6,227 nucleotides of DNA from assembly GCA_021796315.1 (NCBI GenBank), contig JAJYOH010000371.1:1-6227 (forward strand), read 5' to 3'. Below, one piece after another: positions 1 to 6,227 of this stretch. Source of the stretch: Chloroflexota bacterium (GTDB lineage: Bacteria > Chloroflexota > Anaerolineae > Anaerolineales > Villigracilaceae). The notes beneath the pieces were generated by a model. It worked only from the letters and a program-made list of their open reading frames with translations, did not search any database and was not told where the DNA came from. The stretch's first letter is position 1. Every line of letters starts with the position of its first letter. The translations under genes were made by a program, and so were the position numbers.

Positions 1-735
1 AGCCACATCTCCCGGCAGCACGGCATCGGCGCGTACATCCAGATAAGTAGAGGTGTTGTTGATGATGATGAGGTGTGCGCCGCGCTCGAGCGCCTGCATG
101 GGCAGACCAGCCACCGGCAGGACTTCCAACGATGAACCAGCCACCAGCATCAGATCGCAGGTTCGGCAATCATGTTGCGCCGCAGAAAAGGCTTGCTGCG
201 GCAATTGTTCTCCGAATAGGATCACGTCTGGTTTAAGCAAGGCTCCACAATGCGGGCAATGCGGCATCTCGCCCTTTTCTACAAAGGATTTCAAAAAAGG
301 GAGGGAATCTGTTTGTTGAAAGCATTGCGTGCAGGACAACGTTTTCAACGTGCCATGCATTTCGATCACGTTTTTTGATCCGGCCTTTTGATGGAGCATA
401 TCGATATTTTGGGTTGCCACCGAGTGGATGCGACCGGCTTCTTCCAGATGCGCCAATGCAATATGCGCCTGGTTTGGTTTTGCATTAAAGATCTGACTCG
501 CCAGTGGGCGGAACCAGGCGTAAAACTTTTCTGGATGAGTGCGAAATGTGTTCAACGAAGCGACTTCAAGCGGCTCAACGCGGGACCATAAGCCGGTTCC
601 CTCCGAACGGAAATCGGGGATGCCCGATGGAGTCGAAAGCCCCGCTCCGGTCAGCACGATGGCATGTTCCGCTTTACGAAATAACTCGGCCGCGAATTCG
701 ATCCCTTCCTGCACCAGAGCCGGGAAAGTTGTCAT
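1..735 (-). CDS. cobB: Sir2-family NAD+-dependent protein deacylase (sirtuin), C-terminus cut by window edge
   Basis: Removes acyl groups from protein lysines using NAD+, giving nicotinamide and O-acyl-ADP-ribose; cytoplasmic. I translated 245 codons from the ATG at 735 to the window edge. Sirtuins of this type are about 240-250 residues, so only a short tail is missing. Visible motifs are GAGLSTPSGIPDFR (30-43, NAD+ binding), TQNID (108-112), catalytic His127 in EMHG, structural Zn ligands C135/C138 and C160/C163, KPDVILFGE (168-176), and GSS (200-202). The class III desuccinylase signature Y-x-x-R (E. coli CobB Tyr92/Arg95) is not met: the matching stretch is FYAWFR, with Arg one place late. 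I therefore infer a general deacetylase, and the symbol is used only as the family name. The start codon overlaps the upstream stop as ATGA, which implies translational coupling. The substrate is unknown; the upstream regulator is only a guess. Confidence 0.95.
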   Translation of the reverse strand, partial: MTTFPALVQEGIEFAAELFRKAEHAIVLTGAGLSTPSGIPDFRSEGTGLWSRVEPLEVASLNTFRTHPEKFYAWFRPLASQIFNAKPNQAHIALAHLEEAGRIHSVATQNIDMLHQKAGSKNVIEMHGTLKTLSCTQCFQQTDSLPFLKSFVEKGEMPHCPHCGALLKPDVILFGEQLPQQAFSAAQHDCRTCDLMLVAGSSLEVLPVAGLPMQALERGAHLIIINNTSTYLDVRADAVLPGDVA

Positions 736-1895
736 TTGGCTTTCTCACGTTCCAGAATTCGATCCGCAATTTTCAGGATTTGTTGTGAAGTAACGTTGGT
801 TGGCTGGGAAAATACAGCCGGCATGTGAATGCGCGCCGCTGTGATCATCATTTCCGGCGCGGGAGTGATTGTCGTGGTAATCGAGTGTCCCAGACTCTTC
901 TGGACTTCCGTCCAGGCCAATTGTAATTCTGAGCGGATGCGGTTATTCAACACAACGTCGATGCCCATTCGGTCAATGCCAAGATCGGCGATGCCATCGA
1001 TCAAAAGTTTTGTGTGTGCGATGGTATTAGGCGCTCCCTCGGTGATCACGATCCGGTCGGTGCACAGGGGCAGGATTTTTTGCACGAAGGGCGGCAGACC
1101 CGACCCGAGGTCCAAAACAATGAAGCGTGCCAGAGTGGAGAGACGCGTCACCAGCATCTCATATTGGTTAACCCGGTTGGTCAGGTGAACATCGCGCGGA
1201 TTTTCAGAGGCCAGCAATAATTTCAGGCCTGAACTGTGAGCGGTGAGCAGTTTGGTTACCTTTTCCTGTGTCATATCCGCCGCTGTCCTTGAAAGTAATT
1301 CATTCAACCCCCTTTGATTTGGTGTACCCAGATCCATACCAAGCGTGCCCTGACCCGGAGTCAGTTCTGCCAGTATGACTTCTTCATGTGCCTGCATGAA
1401 TAACGCCCCTGCCAGATTGGAGGCCAGCGTGGAAACGCCCAGCCCGCCGCGCGCCGCAAGCACGCCGATCACGCGGCCATGCTGTTTGTGTGAGGCGGTC
1501 TCCACCTCTTCGGCTTTTTTGATGCCTACGCGCGAAAGCAAAGTCCGGATGCGCGCTTGCAGTTCGGTGGGGTGAGTGGGCTTTGTCAGATAATCGTCAG
1601 CACCAGACTCGAAACCAGTGACTTTATCGTCCAATTGGGTTTTGGCTGTGAACATTAGAATGGGCGTGAACTGTGTCACCGGATTCCTACGCAGGCGGCG
1701 CGCCACTTCGTAGCCATCCATTTCCGGCATCATTACATCCAGCAGAATAAGATTCGGCTTTTCTTCAAATGCCTTTGCCAGGCCTTGTTCTCCGTTTGAG
1801 GCTGTGACAATAAGATAGCCTTGCCGCTGAAGCATCAGCCCGACCAGCCGCAGGGTGTCGACATCATCATCAACAATCAGAATTTTTTCAGGCAA
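732..1895 (-). CDS. Response-regulator receiver domain fused to a CpaE/TadZ-like (MinD/ParA superfamily) ATPase
   Basis: Two-domain regulator of about 387 residues from a TTG at 1895. Residues 3-122 form a CheY-like receiver: acidic pair D10/D11, phosphoacceptor D53 in LLDVMMPEMDG, T83 and K105 (TKP). No DNA-binding domain follows. Residues 139-385 form a MinD/ParA-like fold of the CpaE/TadZ type: P-loop-like ARGGLGVST (148-156), FIVLDLGSG (258-266, Walker B-like D262) and VVLNNR. Family members localise or regulate Flp/Tad pilus assembly, typically with a receiver-like N-terminus. The P-loop lacks both expected lysines (Arg149, Val154), so ATP hydrolysis is doubtful. The frame stays open to a TTG at 1943, but that places 16 extra residues ahead of the receiver and lies in a candidate promoter; TTG 1910 is another option. 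I chose 1895 because MPEKILIVDDD is the normal receiver start and GGGA lies upstream. No other Tad genes are in view, so the pilus role is inferred. Confidence 0.88.
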   Translation of the reverse strand: MPEKILIVDDDVDTLRLVGLMLQRQGYLIVTASNGEQGLAKAFEEKPNLILLDVMMPEMDGYEVARRLRRNPVTQFTPILMFTAKTQLDDKVTGFESGADDYLTKPTHPTELQARIRTLLSRVGIKKAEEVETASHKQHGRVIGVLAARGGLGVSTLASNLAGALFMQAHEEVILAELTPGQGTLGMDLGTPNQRGLNELLSRTAADMTQEKVTKLLTAHSSGLKLLLASENPRDVHLTNRVNQYEMLVTRLSTLARFIVLDLGSGLPPFVQKILPLCTDRIVITEGAPNTIAHTKLLIDGIADLGIDRMGIDVVLNNRIRSELQLAWTEVQKSLGHSITTTITPAPEMMITAARIHMPAVFSQPTNVTSQQILKIADRILEREKAK

Positions 1896-1914
1896 GGTGT
1901 TTTTTCCCAAGCAA

Positions 1915-1943
1915 AGTCTAGCATAAAGCCATTGCGAAGGCAA
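1915..1943 (-). promoter_or_regulatory. Candidate sigma70-type promoter for the receiver-ATPase/sirtuin pair
   Basis: On the minus strand TTGCCT (1943-1938, 4/6 match to TTGACA) is followed after exactly 17 bases by TAGACT (1920-1915, 4/6 match to TATAAT). Transcription would begin near 1908, giving a leader of about 13 bases before the TTG at 1895. The boxes are imperfect; the spacing and position are the main support. Confidence 0.35.
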
Positions 1944-2002
1944 GTTGATGAAGGAGGGTGGGCGTCAAAATTTGGTAGAAGAACTCTGTGTTAATCAGTG
2001 TC

Positions 2003-2017
2003 CCATTTTCAAAATGG
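2003..2017. repeat. Short perfect palindrome, 7-bp arms
   Basis: CCATTTT-C-AAAATGG is a perfect inverted repeat with one central base. Allowing C2002 to bulge, the flanking TGT and ACA extend it to about ten pairs. It has no following T-run, so it is not an intrinsic terminator. It could be a protein-binding site or a remnant of a mobile-element end. Confidence 0.6.
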
Positions 2018-2049
2018 ACAGCGGGACTGCACTGCAAAAAGGTCATTGC

Positions 2050-2161
2050 ACCGCGAAGCACGCCAAGAAAAAGCAAAACCAAGCATCTTGTTTCAAGAGC
2101 ATTTGCGTGGAAGATCAACATTCTTAATACGTTTTTGAATTTCCTTCGCGCTCTTCGAGGT
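2050..2161. repeat. Diverged 29-nt inverted repeat of the CGAAG/AAGAA dispersed type
   Basis: The arm at 2050-2078 (ACCGCGAAGCACGCCAAGAA...) matches the reverse complement of 2133-2161 at 22 of 29 positions, enclosing 54 bases. The core CGCCAAGAA recurs in the palindrome at 2785-2825, so the two look like decayed members of one non-coding repeat family. No open frame or target duplication is evident. Whether it is mobile or merely structural cannot be told here. Confidence 0.5.
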
Positions 2162-2255
2162 CAAAGAAGGTTTTTGTAACGGACTCACGGCAGAGGATTA
2201 TTTTTCGAGACAGTCATGCTTCGTTGACGGTACTAACATTTCTCTAACCCGCCTA

Positions 2256-2264
2256 TGCTATAAT
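2256..2264 (+). promoter_or_regulatory. Extended -10 promoter of the tmRNA gene
   Basis: TGCTATAAT is a perfect extended -10 element (TGnTATAAT). No good -35 box lies at 16-18 bases; the region there reads AACATT. This is acceptable for extended -10 promoters. Initiation would be near 2271, giving a 5' leader of about 30 bases that RNase P would trim to reach the mature end at 2301. The leader holds a small GGGC-TAAC-GCCC hairpin (2278-2289). Confidence 0.75.
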
Positions 2265-2300
2265 CTTGATTGCAGATGGGCTAACGCCCTGTCGCGCCTT

Positions 2301-2679
2301 GGGGATGACAGGCTTCGACGGGAGAGGCTGGTCCCGGAATGCGAGCCGAGAGGCGCCGATCTCGTAAACTCAGCGCAAAACTTAAGTGCCAAAAACACTT
2401 CCTATGCTGCTATGCCCCTCGCCGCCTAGGCGATGACGTAACAGCCGGTTTCCTTTGATGAGACCGCGTCCGCCTGCCCCGTCCTCCACCCGGTGCAGGG
2501 TCGGGCGAAACAATGGTGGGGTGCCGCACACGACTCTGCTACCTGTGTGAAAGATCAGCAGATGGCCGCAGGGTTACTAGCCCGCCGAGATCCCTGCGGT
2601 GACTAAGTTCGGCAGGCTACGCTCGTAGAGTTTCGAGGGTCGATTCTTTCGGACGCGGGTTCAATTCCCGCCATCTCCA
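2301..2679 (+). ncRNA. ssrA: Transfer-messenger RNA (tmRNA, one-piece)
   Basis: Rescues stalled ribosomes with SmpB by acting first as alanyl-tRNA and then as a short mRNA that adds a degradation tag. The 5' end GGGGATGACAGGCTTCGACG is the standard tmRNA start. The acceptor stem pairs GGGGATG (2301-2307) with CATCTCC (2672-2678), including one G-U pair. The T-arm is GCGGG-TTCAATT-CCCGC (2655-2671). A likely first pseudoknot stem CGAGA/TCTCG (2347-2351/2360-2364) precedes the tag frame. Downstream are an 8-bp stem CCGCAGGG/CCCTGCGG (2566-2573/2592-2599) and a likely pseudoknot pairing of TAGCCCGCC with GGCAGGCTA (2578-2586/2611-2619 approximately). The mature RNA is about 379 nt before CCA. 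A2679 is the discriminator; the next bases are CAC, so CCA is not encoded and must be added by nucleotidyltransferase. smpB is not in the window. Confidence 0.96.
2388..2429 (+). other. tmRNA tag-peptide reading frame
   Basis: The resume codon is probably GCC at 2388, preceded by TTAAGT with A at -4 as in E. coli tmRNA. The frame reads AKNTSYAAMPLAA and ends at TAG 2427-2429. The terminal LAA is the usual ClpXP/ClpAP recognition end. The Met-Pro before it is unusual compared with the common ALAA ending. The exact first residue is inferred from position, not proven. Confidence 0.85.
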
Positions 2680-2731
2680 CACATAAAATCAGGCCAACCG
2701 TTTAAGTGTTGGCCTGATTTTATGTGTTTTT
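2679..2731 (+). terminator. Intrinsic terminator of the tmRNA gene with a perfect 20-bp stem
   Basis: Arms 2679-2698 and 2708-2727 are perfectly complementary over 20 bp, with a 9-nt loop CGTTTAAGT and a T-run at 2727-2731. The inner stem is GC-rich (CAGGCC) and the base is AT-rich. The stem begins at the tmRNA discriminator base, leaving no spacer between the RNA and its terminator. Confidence 0.93.
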
Positions 2732-2784
2732 CTATCGTACATCTTACGATGCTCACCGCAACCCTCAACGAGGGCAGGCGAACG

Positions 2785-2825
2785 CCAAGAACGCAAAGAT
2801 TTAATGGTTTTCTTTGCGCCCTTGG
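2785..2825. repeat. Imperfect palindrome of the dispersed 'CCAAGAACGCAAAGA' type
   Basis: CCAAGAACGCAAAGA (2785-2799) pairs with TCTTTGCGCCCTTGG (2811-2825) with only the two central AA/CC positions mismatched and an 11-nt loop TTTAATGGTTT. Short intergenic palindromes of this composition are, to my knowledge, frequent in some Chloroflexota and other genomes. It shares CGCCAAGAA with the repeat at 2050-2161. Confidence 0.6.
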
Positions 2826-2890
2826 TGAGCTTACTCTACGAGTACGATGTCGCGGTTCAAATTTGTCGTTTGTACGGTAGCGAAATTTGT

Positions 2891-2903
2891 TATCATTAGG
2901 ACT
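2891..2903 (+). promoter_or_regulatory. Candidate -10 element, possibly giving a leaderless lipoprotein mRNA
   Basis: TATCAT (2891-2896, 5/6 match to TATAAT) ends seven bases before the ATG at 2904, which places the expected start of transcription at or next to the start codon. The AGGA at 2898-2901 sits only two bases from the ATG, too close for a normal Shine-Dalgarno. There is no good -35; TTGTAC at 2870-2875 gives a 15-base spacer. Confidence 0.35.
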
Positions 2904-3620
2904 ATGACTTGCATCCGATTTGTCCTCCTCATTTTGTTAACTTCCCTCACCAGCGCTTGCCAGCCTGCGACCATGCCTCTTTCGCCGGAGTTGACTGCTG
3001 CCCCCAGCCCTTCCCCCATCCCATCCTCTGCGCCGACTGAGACTCTTGCTCCCGCGCCACGCATCTTCGACGAGGGGTTTAATGGGAGTCTGCCTTATTG
3101 GACGTTCCAACAAATTGATAATGGCCGGCCGTTCCCGGGTCCAAGTGTGGAAGCGGGCTATCTCGTCTTCAACCTGACCGCGCCCAATCAATGGGTCTAT
3201 GCTTTGTATGGCGGGCAGGATTATCAGAATGTGCGCGTAGACGCGCAGGTCGAAGTCCGCGCGGGGGACGGCGCGCTGGGTGTCGTATGCCACTACAACG
3301 AAAAGGATGGCTGGTATGAATTCAATATTTATTCCGACCAGACTTACATGTTGTTGTACGGCCAATGGCTGGCTCAAGGTGTTGCCCACTATTCGCCGCT
3401 TTATCATGGTAATTCTGAAAAGATCAAAAGCGGCGCAAATGAGACCGGATTGTTGTGTGACGGCAGTTCGCTGACGCCGTTTATCAATGGCGTGCAAATG
3501 AGAAAATGGGATGAACAGAAATTCGGATTGACACAGGGCAAGATCGGGATTACGGCCGCCTCTTTTGCAGATGTGCCGTTCAATGCGGCGTACGATTGGG
3601 TCAAGGTAAGTGAACCATGA
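2904..3620 (+). CDS. Exported lipoprotein with a LamG/DUF1080-like beta-sandwich domain
   Basis: Predicted surface lipoprotein of 238 residues with unknown ligand. MTCIRFVLLILLTSLTSAC is a short lipoprotein signal with Cys19 as the lipidated residue. The frame stays open to an ATG at 2847, but that adds 19 residues before the signal and lacks a ribosome site, so I prefer 2904. Residues 20-52 are a Pro/Ser/Thr/Ala-rich tether. Residues 53-238 form one domain: FDEGF start, YQNVRVDAQVEV (107-118), GWYEF (136-140), a GQW turn, and an AYDWVKVSEP end. This pattern resembles concanavalin-A-like/LamG or DUF1080 sandwiches that often bind carbohydrate; that is inference from pattern alone, and no catalytic residues are recognisable. 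Cys129 and Cys185 are conserved in the next gene's product and may form a disulfide. It is a paralogue of the C-terminal domain of the following gene, about 165 bases downstream. Confidence 0.85.
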   Translation: MTCIRFVLLILLTSLTSACQPATMPLSPELTAAPSPSPIPSSAPTETLAPAPRIFDEGFNGSLPYWTFQQIDNGRPFPGPSVEAGYLVFNLTAPNQWVYALYGGQDYQNVRVDAQVEVRAGDGALGVVCHYNEKDGWYEFNIYSDQTYMLLYGQWLAQGVAHYSPLYHGNSEKIKSGANETGLLCDGSSLTPFINGVQMRKWDEQKFGLTQGKIGITAASFADVPFNAAYDWVKVSEP

Positions 3621-3785
3621 AGCGCGCCGCCAAACCGGTTTATGTTTCCACTGCTGCAATATGGAAAATAGGATTTTTCTGATGAAGGATGTATTTTACC
3701 AGTAGATTTTTTCACAATTATGTTGTATAAATTAACTGGCAAGCGCGCCAAACGGATTATTTTTCCGAAAATAATAGGAGAGAAA
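3621..3785 (+). promoter_or_regulatory. Intergenic region with candidate promoter and SD-adjacent hairpin
   Basis: TATAAA (3726-3731, 5/6) is a candidate -10; 17 bases upstream lies only TAGATT, a poor -35. ATTATTTT (3756-3763) and AAAATAAT (3768-3775) form a perfect 8-bp inverted repeat with TCCG loop that ends one base before AGGAG (3776-3780), the Shine-Dalgarno of the next gene. No intrinsic terminator for the preceding gene is visible; AAACCGGTTT (3632-3641) is a palindrome without a T-run. Confidence 0.45.
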
Positions 3786-5195
3786 ATGAAGAATCTGGCG
3801 TTTACCCCCTTCTCTTTTCTGGCCGGTCTTGTTCTGATTGTTGGATCGACCTCCTGCAGCCTATCAATACCGACACCGGTCGTGCTGGTTGTAACTGCTA
3901 CTTCCATACCCCCCACCAGCACCTCCACACGCACACCCACGCCCATAGCAACAAGCACCTCTACGAGCACACCGATTCCAACCCTGCAGGAAAAACTTCT
4001 TGGCTCATGGCTCGAGAATGGTAATAACGCAATCGTAACCTTTTATCCAGATGGGAAATTGGTCTATACTCTTGGCGACCAGAAATATAACTACACTTAC
4101 AAAATTATCGATCAGGAGACGGTTGAATTCACACCGGTATCCGGCGATATCTTAACAGACAAGATCTATATCAACGGAAATACGATGACCGACGTCGATA
4201 AGAATGATGTCAGTGTTGTCCGAACGAAAATAAGTTCTACTTCAGCTACAGACGAGACCGGCCAGATTTTGCAGGCAGACATCCTCGGTTCCTGGCAGTG
4301 GAAGGATTCCACCGGCGCGCTGACTATGACTTTTTCACCCGATGGGAAAGCTGTGATGGTCATAAACAGCGGCGGCAAGGACACTGTTACGAACTTCACA
4401 TACAAGGTTATTGACGGGGAGACTATAGAAAACATAGATTCATCCAATAAAAGCAAGAATTATATTAATGGGGATAAGATGATATGGGTTCCGCAAACTG
4501 CCCCCATTGTCCTTGCTAGAGTAAAATCTGACATACCTGTGGGACAATCAACGACGCAGCCATCAACGACAGGTGTACCCAATACCCCTGTGGCGCAGTC
4601 AACGACGCAGTCATCAACGACAGATACGTCCATGTACTTCACGGAGGAGTTTTCAGCCCCGCCGGATAACTGGTCCGTGTTGCTCTTCAACGGGAATGGC
4701 AGTGATTTTTCTCCCAGCGTAGCTAATGGAATGCTTACCTACAATGTTCCAAAAACTGCTCTTGAAGCGGCTATTGTATATGCCCCCCAGATCTATAAAG
4801 ACGTACGAATTGATGCAAGCGCCGACAACCGGGGCGGCAGCGATAACAGTTTCAATTTTTTCTGCCGATATGACCAAAATCTGGGCTGGTACGAGTTTGT
4901 CATTAATAGCACCGGTCAGTATGCAATAAAATTTGGACAATGGAAGTCCGGCGGCGGTGCGGCTGCCTATGACAAAATCTATGATGGCGCTACGTATGCT
5001 ATTCATAAAGGCACAAATAATTTTGCCATTGTGTGCAGCGGCAACAGCCTATCGCTATACATTAATGATCTACTTGTGAAGACTGTTGGAGCCGAATTGG
5101 GGCCGCAGGAAGGGTTGGTGGGAGTGGGGGCAACCGCCGGGAAAATAGTCCCAGCGACCATCGATTATGACTGGGTACAGATTTCACAACCATAG
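3786..5195 (+). CDS. Multidomain exported lipoprotein: two LLGSW lipocalin-like modules plus LamG/DUF1080-like domain
   Basis: Predicted surface lipoprotein of 469 residues, ligand unknown. The frame stays open to an ATG at 3720, but AGGAG five bases before the ATG at 3786 and the signal that follows fix the start. Residues 1-23 are a signal ending GSTS-Cys24. Residues 25-66 are a Thr/Ser/Pro tether. Two tandem modules follow: about 67-149 (LLGSW, TFYPDGK, YKIIDQETVEF, YINGNTM) and about 161-246 (ILGSW, TFSPDGK, YKVIDGETIEN, YINGDKM). These resemble small lipocalin-like domains of the DUF5640 kind. A linker of QSTTQ repeats (254-283) precedes a C-terminal domain, 284-469, homologous to the neighbouring protein: shared GWYEF (367-371), Cys360/Cys417, and a YDWVQISQP end. 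The architecture suggests a tethered binding or adhesion protein; no enzymatic motif is visible. It is followed by its own terminator. Function is not assigned. Confidence 0.9.
   Translation: MKNLAFTPFSFLAGLVLIVGSTSCSLSIPTPVVLVVTATSIPPTSTSTRTPTPIATSTSTSTPIPTLQEKLLGSWLENGNNAIVTFYPDGKLVYTLGDQKYNYTYKIIDQETVEFTPVSGDILTDKIYINGNTMTDVDKNDVSVVRTKISSTSATDETGQILQADILGSWQWKDSTGALTMTFSPDGKAVMVINSGGKDTVTNFTYKVIDGETIENIDSSNKSKNYINGDKMIWVPQTAPIVLARVKSDIPVGQSTTQPSTTGVPNTPVAQSTTQSSTTDTSMYFTEEFSAPPDNWSVLLFNGNGSDFSPSVANGMLTYNVPKTALEAAIVYAPQIYKDVRIDASADNRGGSDNSFNFFCRYDQNLGWYEFVINSTGQYAIKFGQWKSGGGAAAYDKIYDGATYAIHKGTNNFAIVCSGNSLSLYINDLLVKTVGAELGPQEGLVGVGATAGKIVPATIDYDWVQISQP
4545..4623 (+). repeat. In-frame 28-bp direct repeat encoding the QSTTQ-x-STT linker
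   Basis: Copies at 4545-4572 and 4596-4623 differ at two positions and are 51 bases (17 codons) apart, so the frame is kept. Each copy contains TCAACGAC twice. The repeat encodes the flexible Gln/Ser/Thr linker before the C-terminal domain and is a plausible site of length variation. Confidence 0.85.
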
Positions 5196-5220
5196 GATTT
5201 GCATCGAACTGCGACTCAAG

Positions 5221-5248
5221 GCCGCCTCGAGATGAGGCGGCTATTTTT

Positions 5249-5250
<2 letters not shown>
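5221..5250 (+). terminator. Intrinsic terminator of the second lipoprotein gene
   Basis: GCCGCCTC (5221-5228) and GAGGCGGC (5234-5241) form a perfect 8-bp GC-rich stem with loop GAGAT, followed by TA and seven Ts (5244-5250). It lies 25 bases after the stop codon and separates the lipoprotein gene from dnaK. Confidence 0.95.

Positions 5251-6227
<977 letters not shown>

Larger units (their letters stand above)
1944..2258. other. Intergenic region without a supported gene
   Basis: This stretch separates the leftward regulator pair from the rightward tmRNA. Open frames here are short, overlap each other, lack Shine-Dalgarno support and have no recognisable domain. It contains a palindrome at 2003-2017 and a diverged long inverted repeat at 2050-2161, each listed separately. 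I see nothing else in it. Confidence 0.6.

Noticed and set aside
2003..2017. The CCATTTTCAAAATGG palindrome as a terminator for either neighbour
   Set aside because: No T-run on either strand after the stem, and both flanking genes point away from it.
1945..2179. Short overlapping frames on both strands in the gap before the tmRNA
   Set aside because: All under 70 codons, no ribosome-binding site or recognisable motif, and they cross the inverted repeat.
2224..2229. TTGACG as the -35 box of the tmRNA promoter
   Set aside because: It is 29 bases from the TATAAT, far from the 16-18 required.
2937..3659. A 240-codon open frame on the minus strand opposite the first lipoprotein gene
   Set aside because: It is the mirror of a better plus-strand gene that has a lipoprotein signal and a recognisable paralogue; the antisense product has no domain pattern or start signal.
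3620..3749. AAGCGCGCC repeated at 3620-3628 and 3741-3749 as possible duplication or insertion-site marks
   Set aside because: Only nine bases match exactly, flanks diverge, and nothing mobile lies between them.

Overview
The window most likely comes from a Chloroflexota bacterium, perhaps class Anaerolineae. This placement is an inference. It rests on a response-regulator/CpaE-type ATPase fusion, exported lipoproteins with Pro/Thr/Ser-rich tethers and beta-sandwich domains, degenerate palindromes of the 'CGCCAAGAACGCAAAG' type between genes, and a bacterial one-piece tmRNA. No single marker proves it; the partial dnaK would be the best phylogenetic marker.

Layout. Positions 1-1895 hold a minus-strand pair: a receiver-domain protein fused to a CpaE/TadZ-like ATPase, followed with a 4-base ATGA overlap by a Zn-containing sirtuin (NAD+-dependent protein deacylase) whose last residues fall off the left edge. 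Positions 1944-2258 carry no convincing gene but contain a short palindrome and a diverged long inverted repeat. A plus-strand extended -10 promoter then drives a complete tmRNA gene (ssrA, 2301-2679), whose terminator hairpin starts at the discriminator base. A second degenerate palindrome (2785-2825) follows.

Two plus-strand lipoprotein genes come next (2904-3620 and 3786-5195). They share a C-terminal beta-sandwich domain of about 185 residues with two conserved cysteines and a GWYEF motif. The second also has two tandem 'LLGSW' lipocalin-like modules in front. They look like tandem paralogues, each with its own start signals, and a strong intrinsic terminator closes the second. Finally, the first 267 codons of dnaK start at 5425 and run off the right edge.

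How the genes work together. Three functions sit side by side and nothing in the sequence ties them into one pathway: a regulatory pair (receiver-ATPase plus sirtuin, probably co-translated), a protein quality-control pair (tmRNA ribosome rescue and the DnaK chaperone), and a surface lipoprotein pair of unknown ligand. The least explained parts are the lipoprotein pair, an AU-rich hairpin abutting the Shine-Dalgarno of the second lipoprotein gene, and a possible three-way-junction RNA ahead of dnaK.
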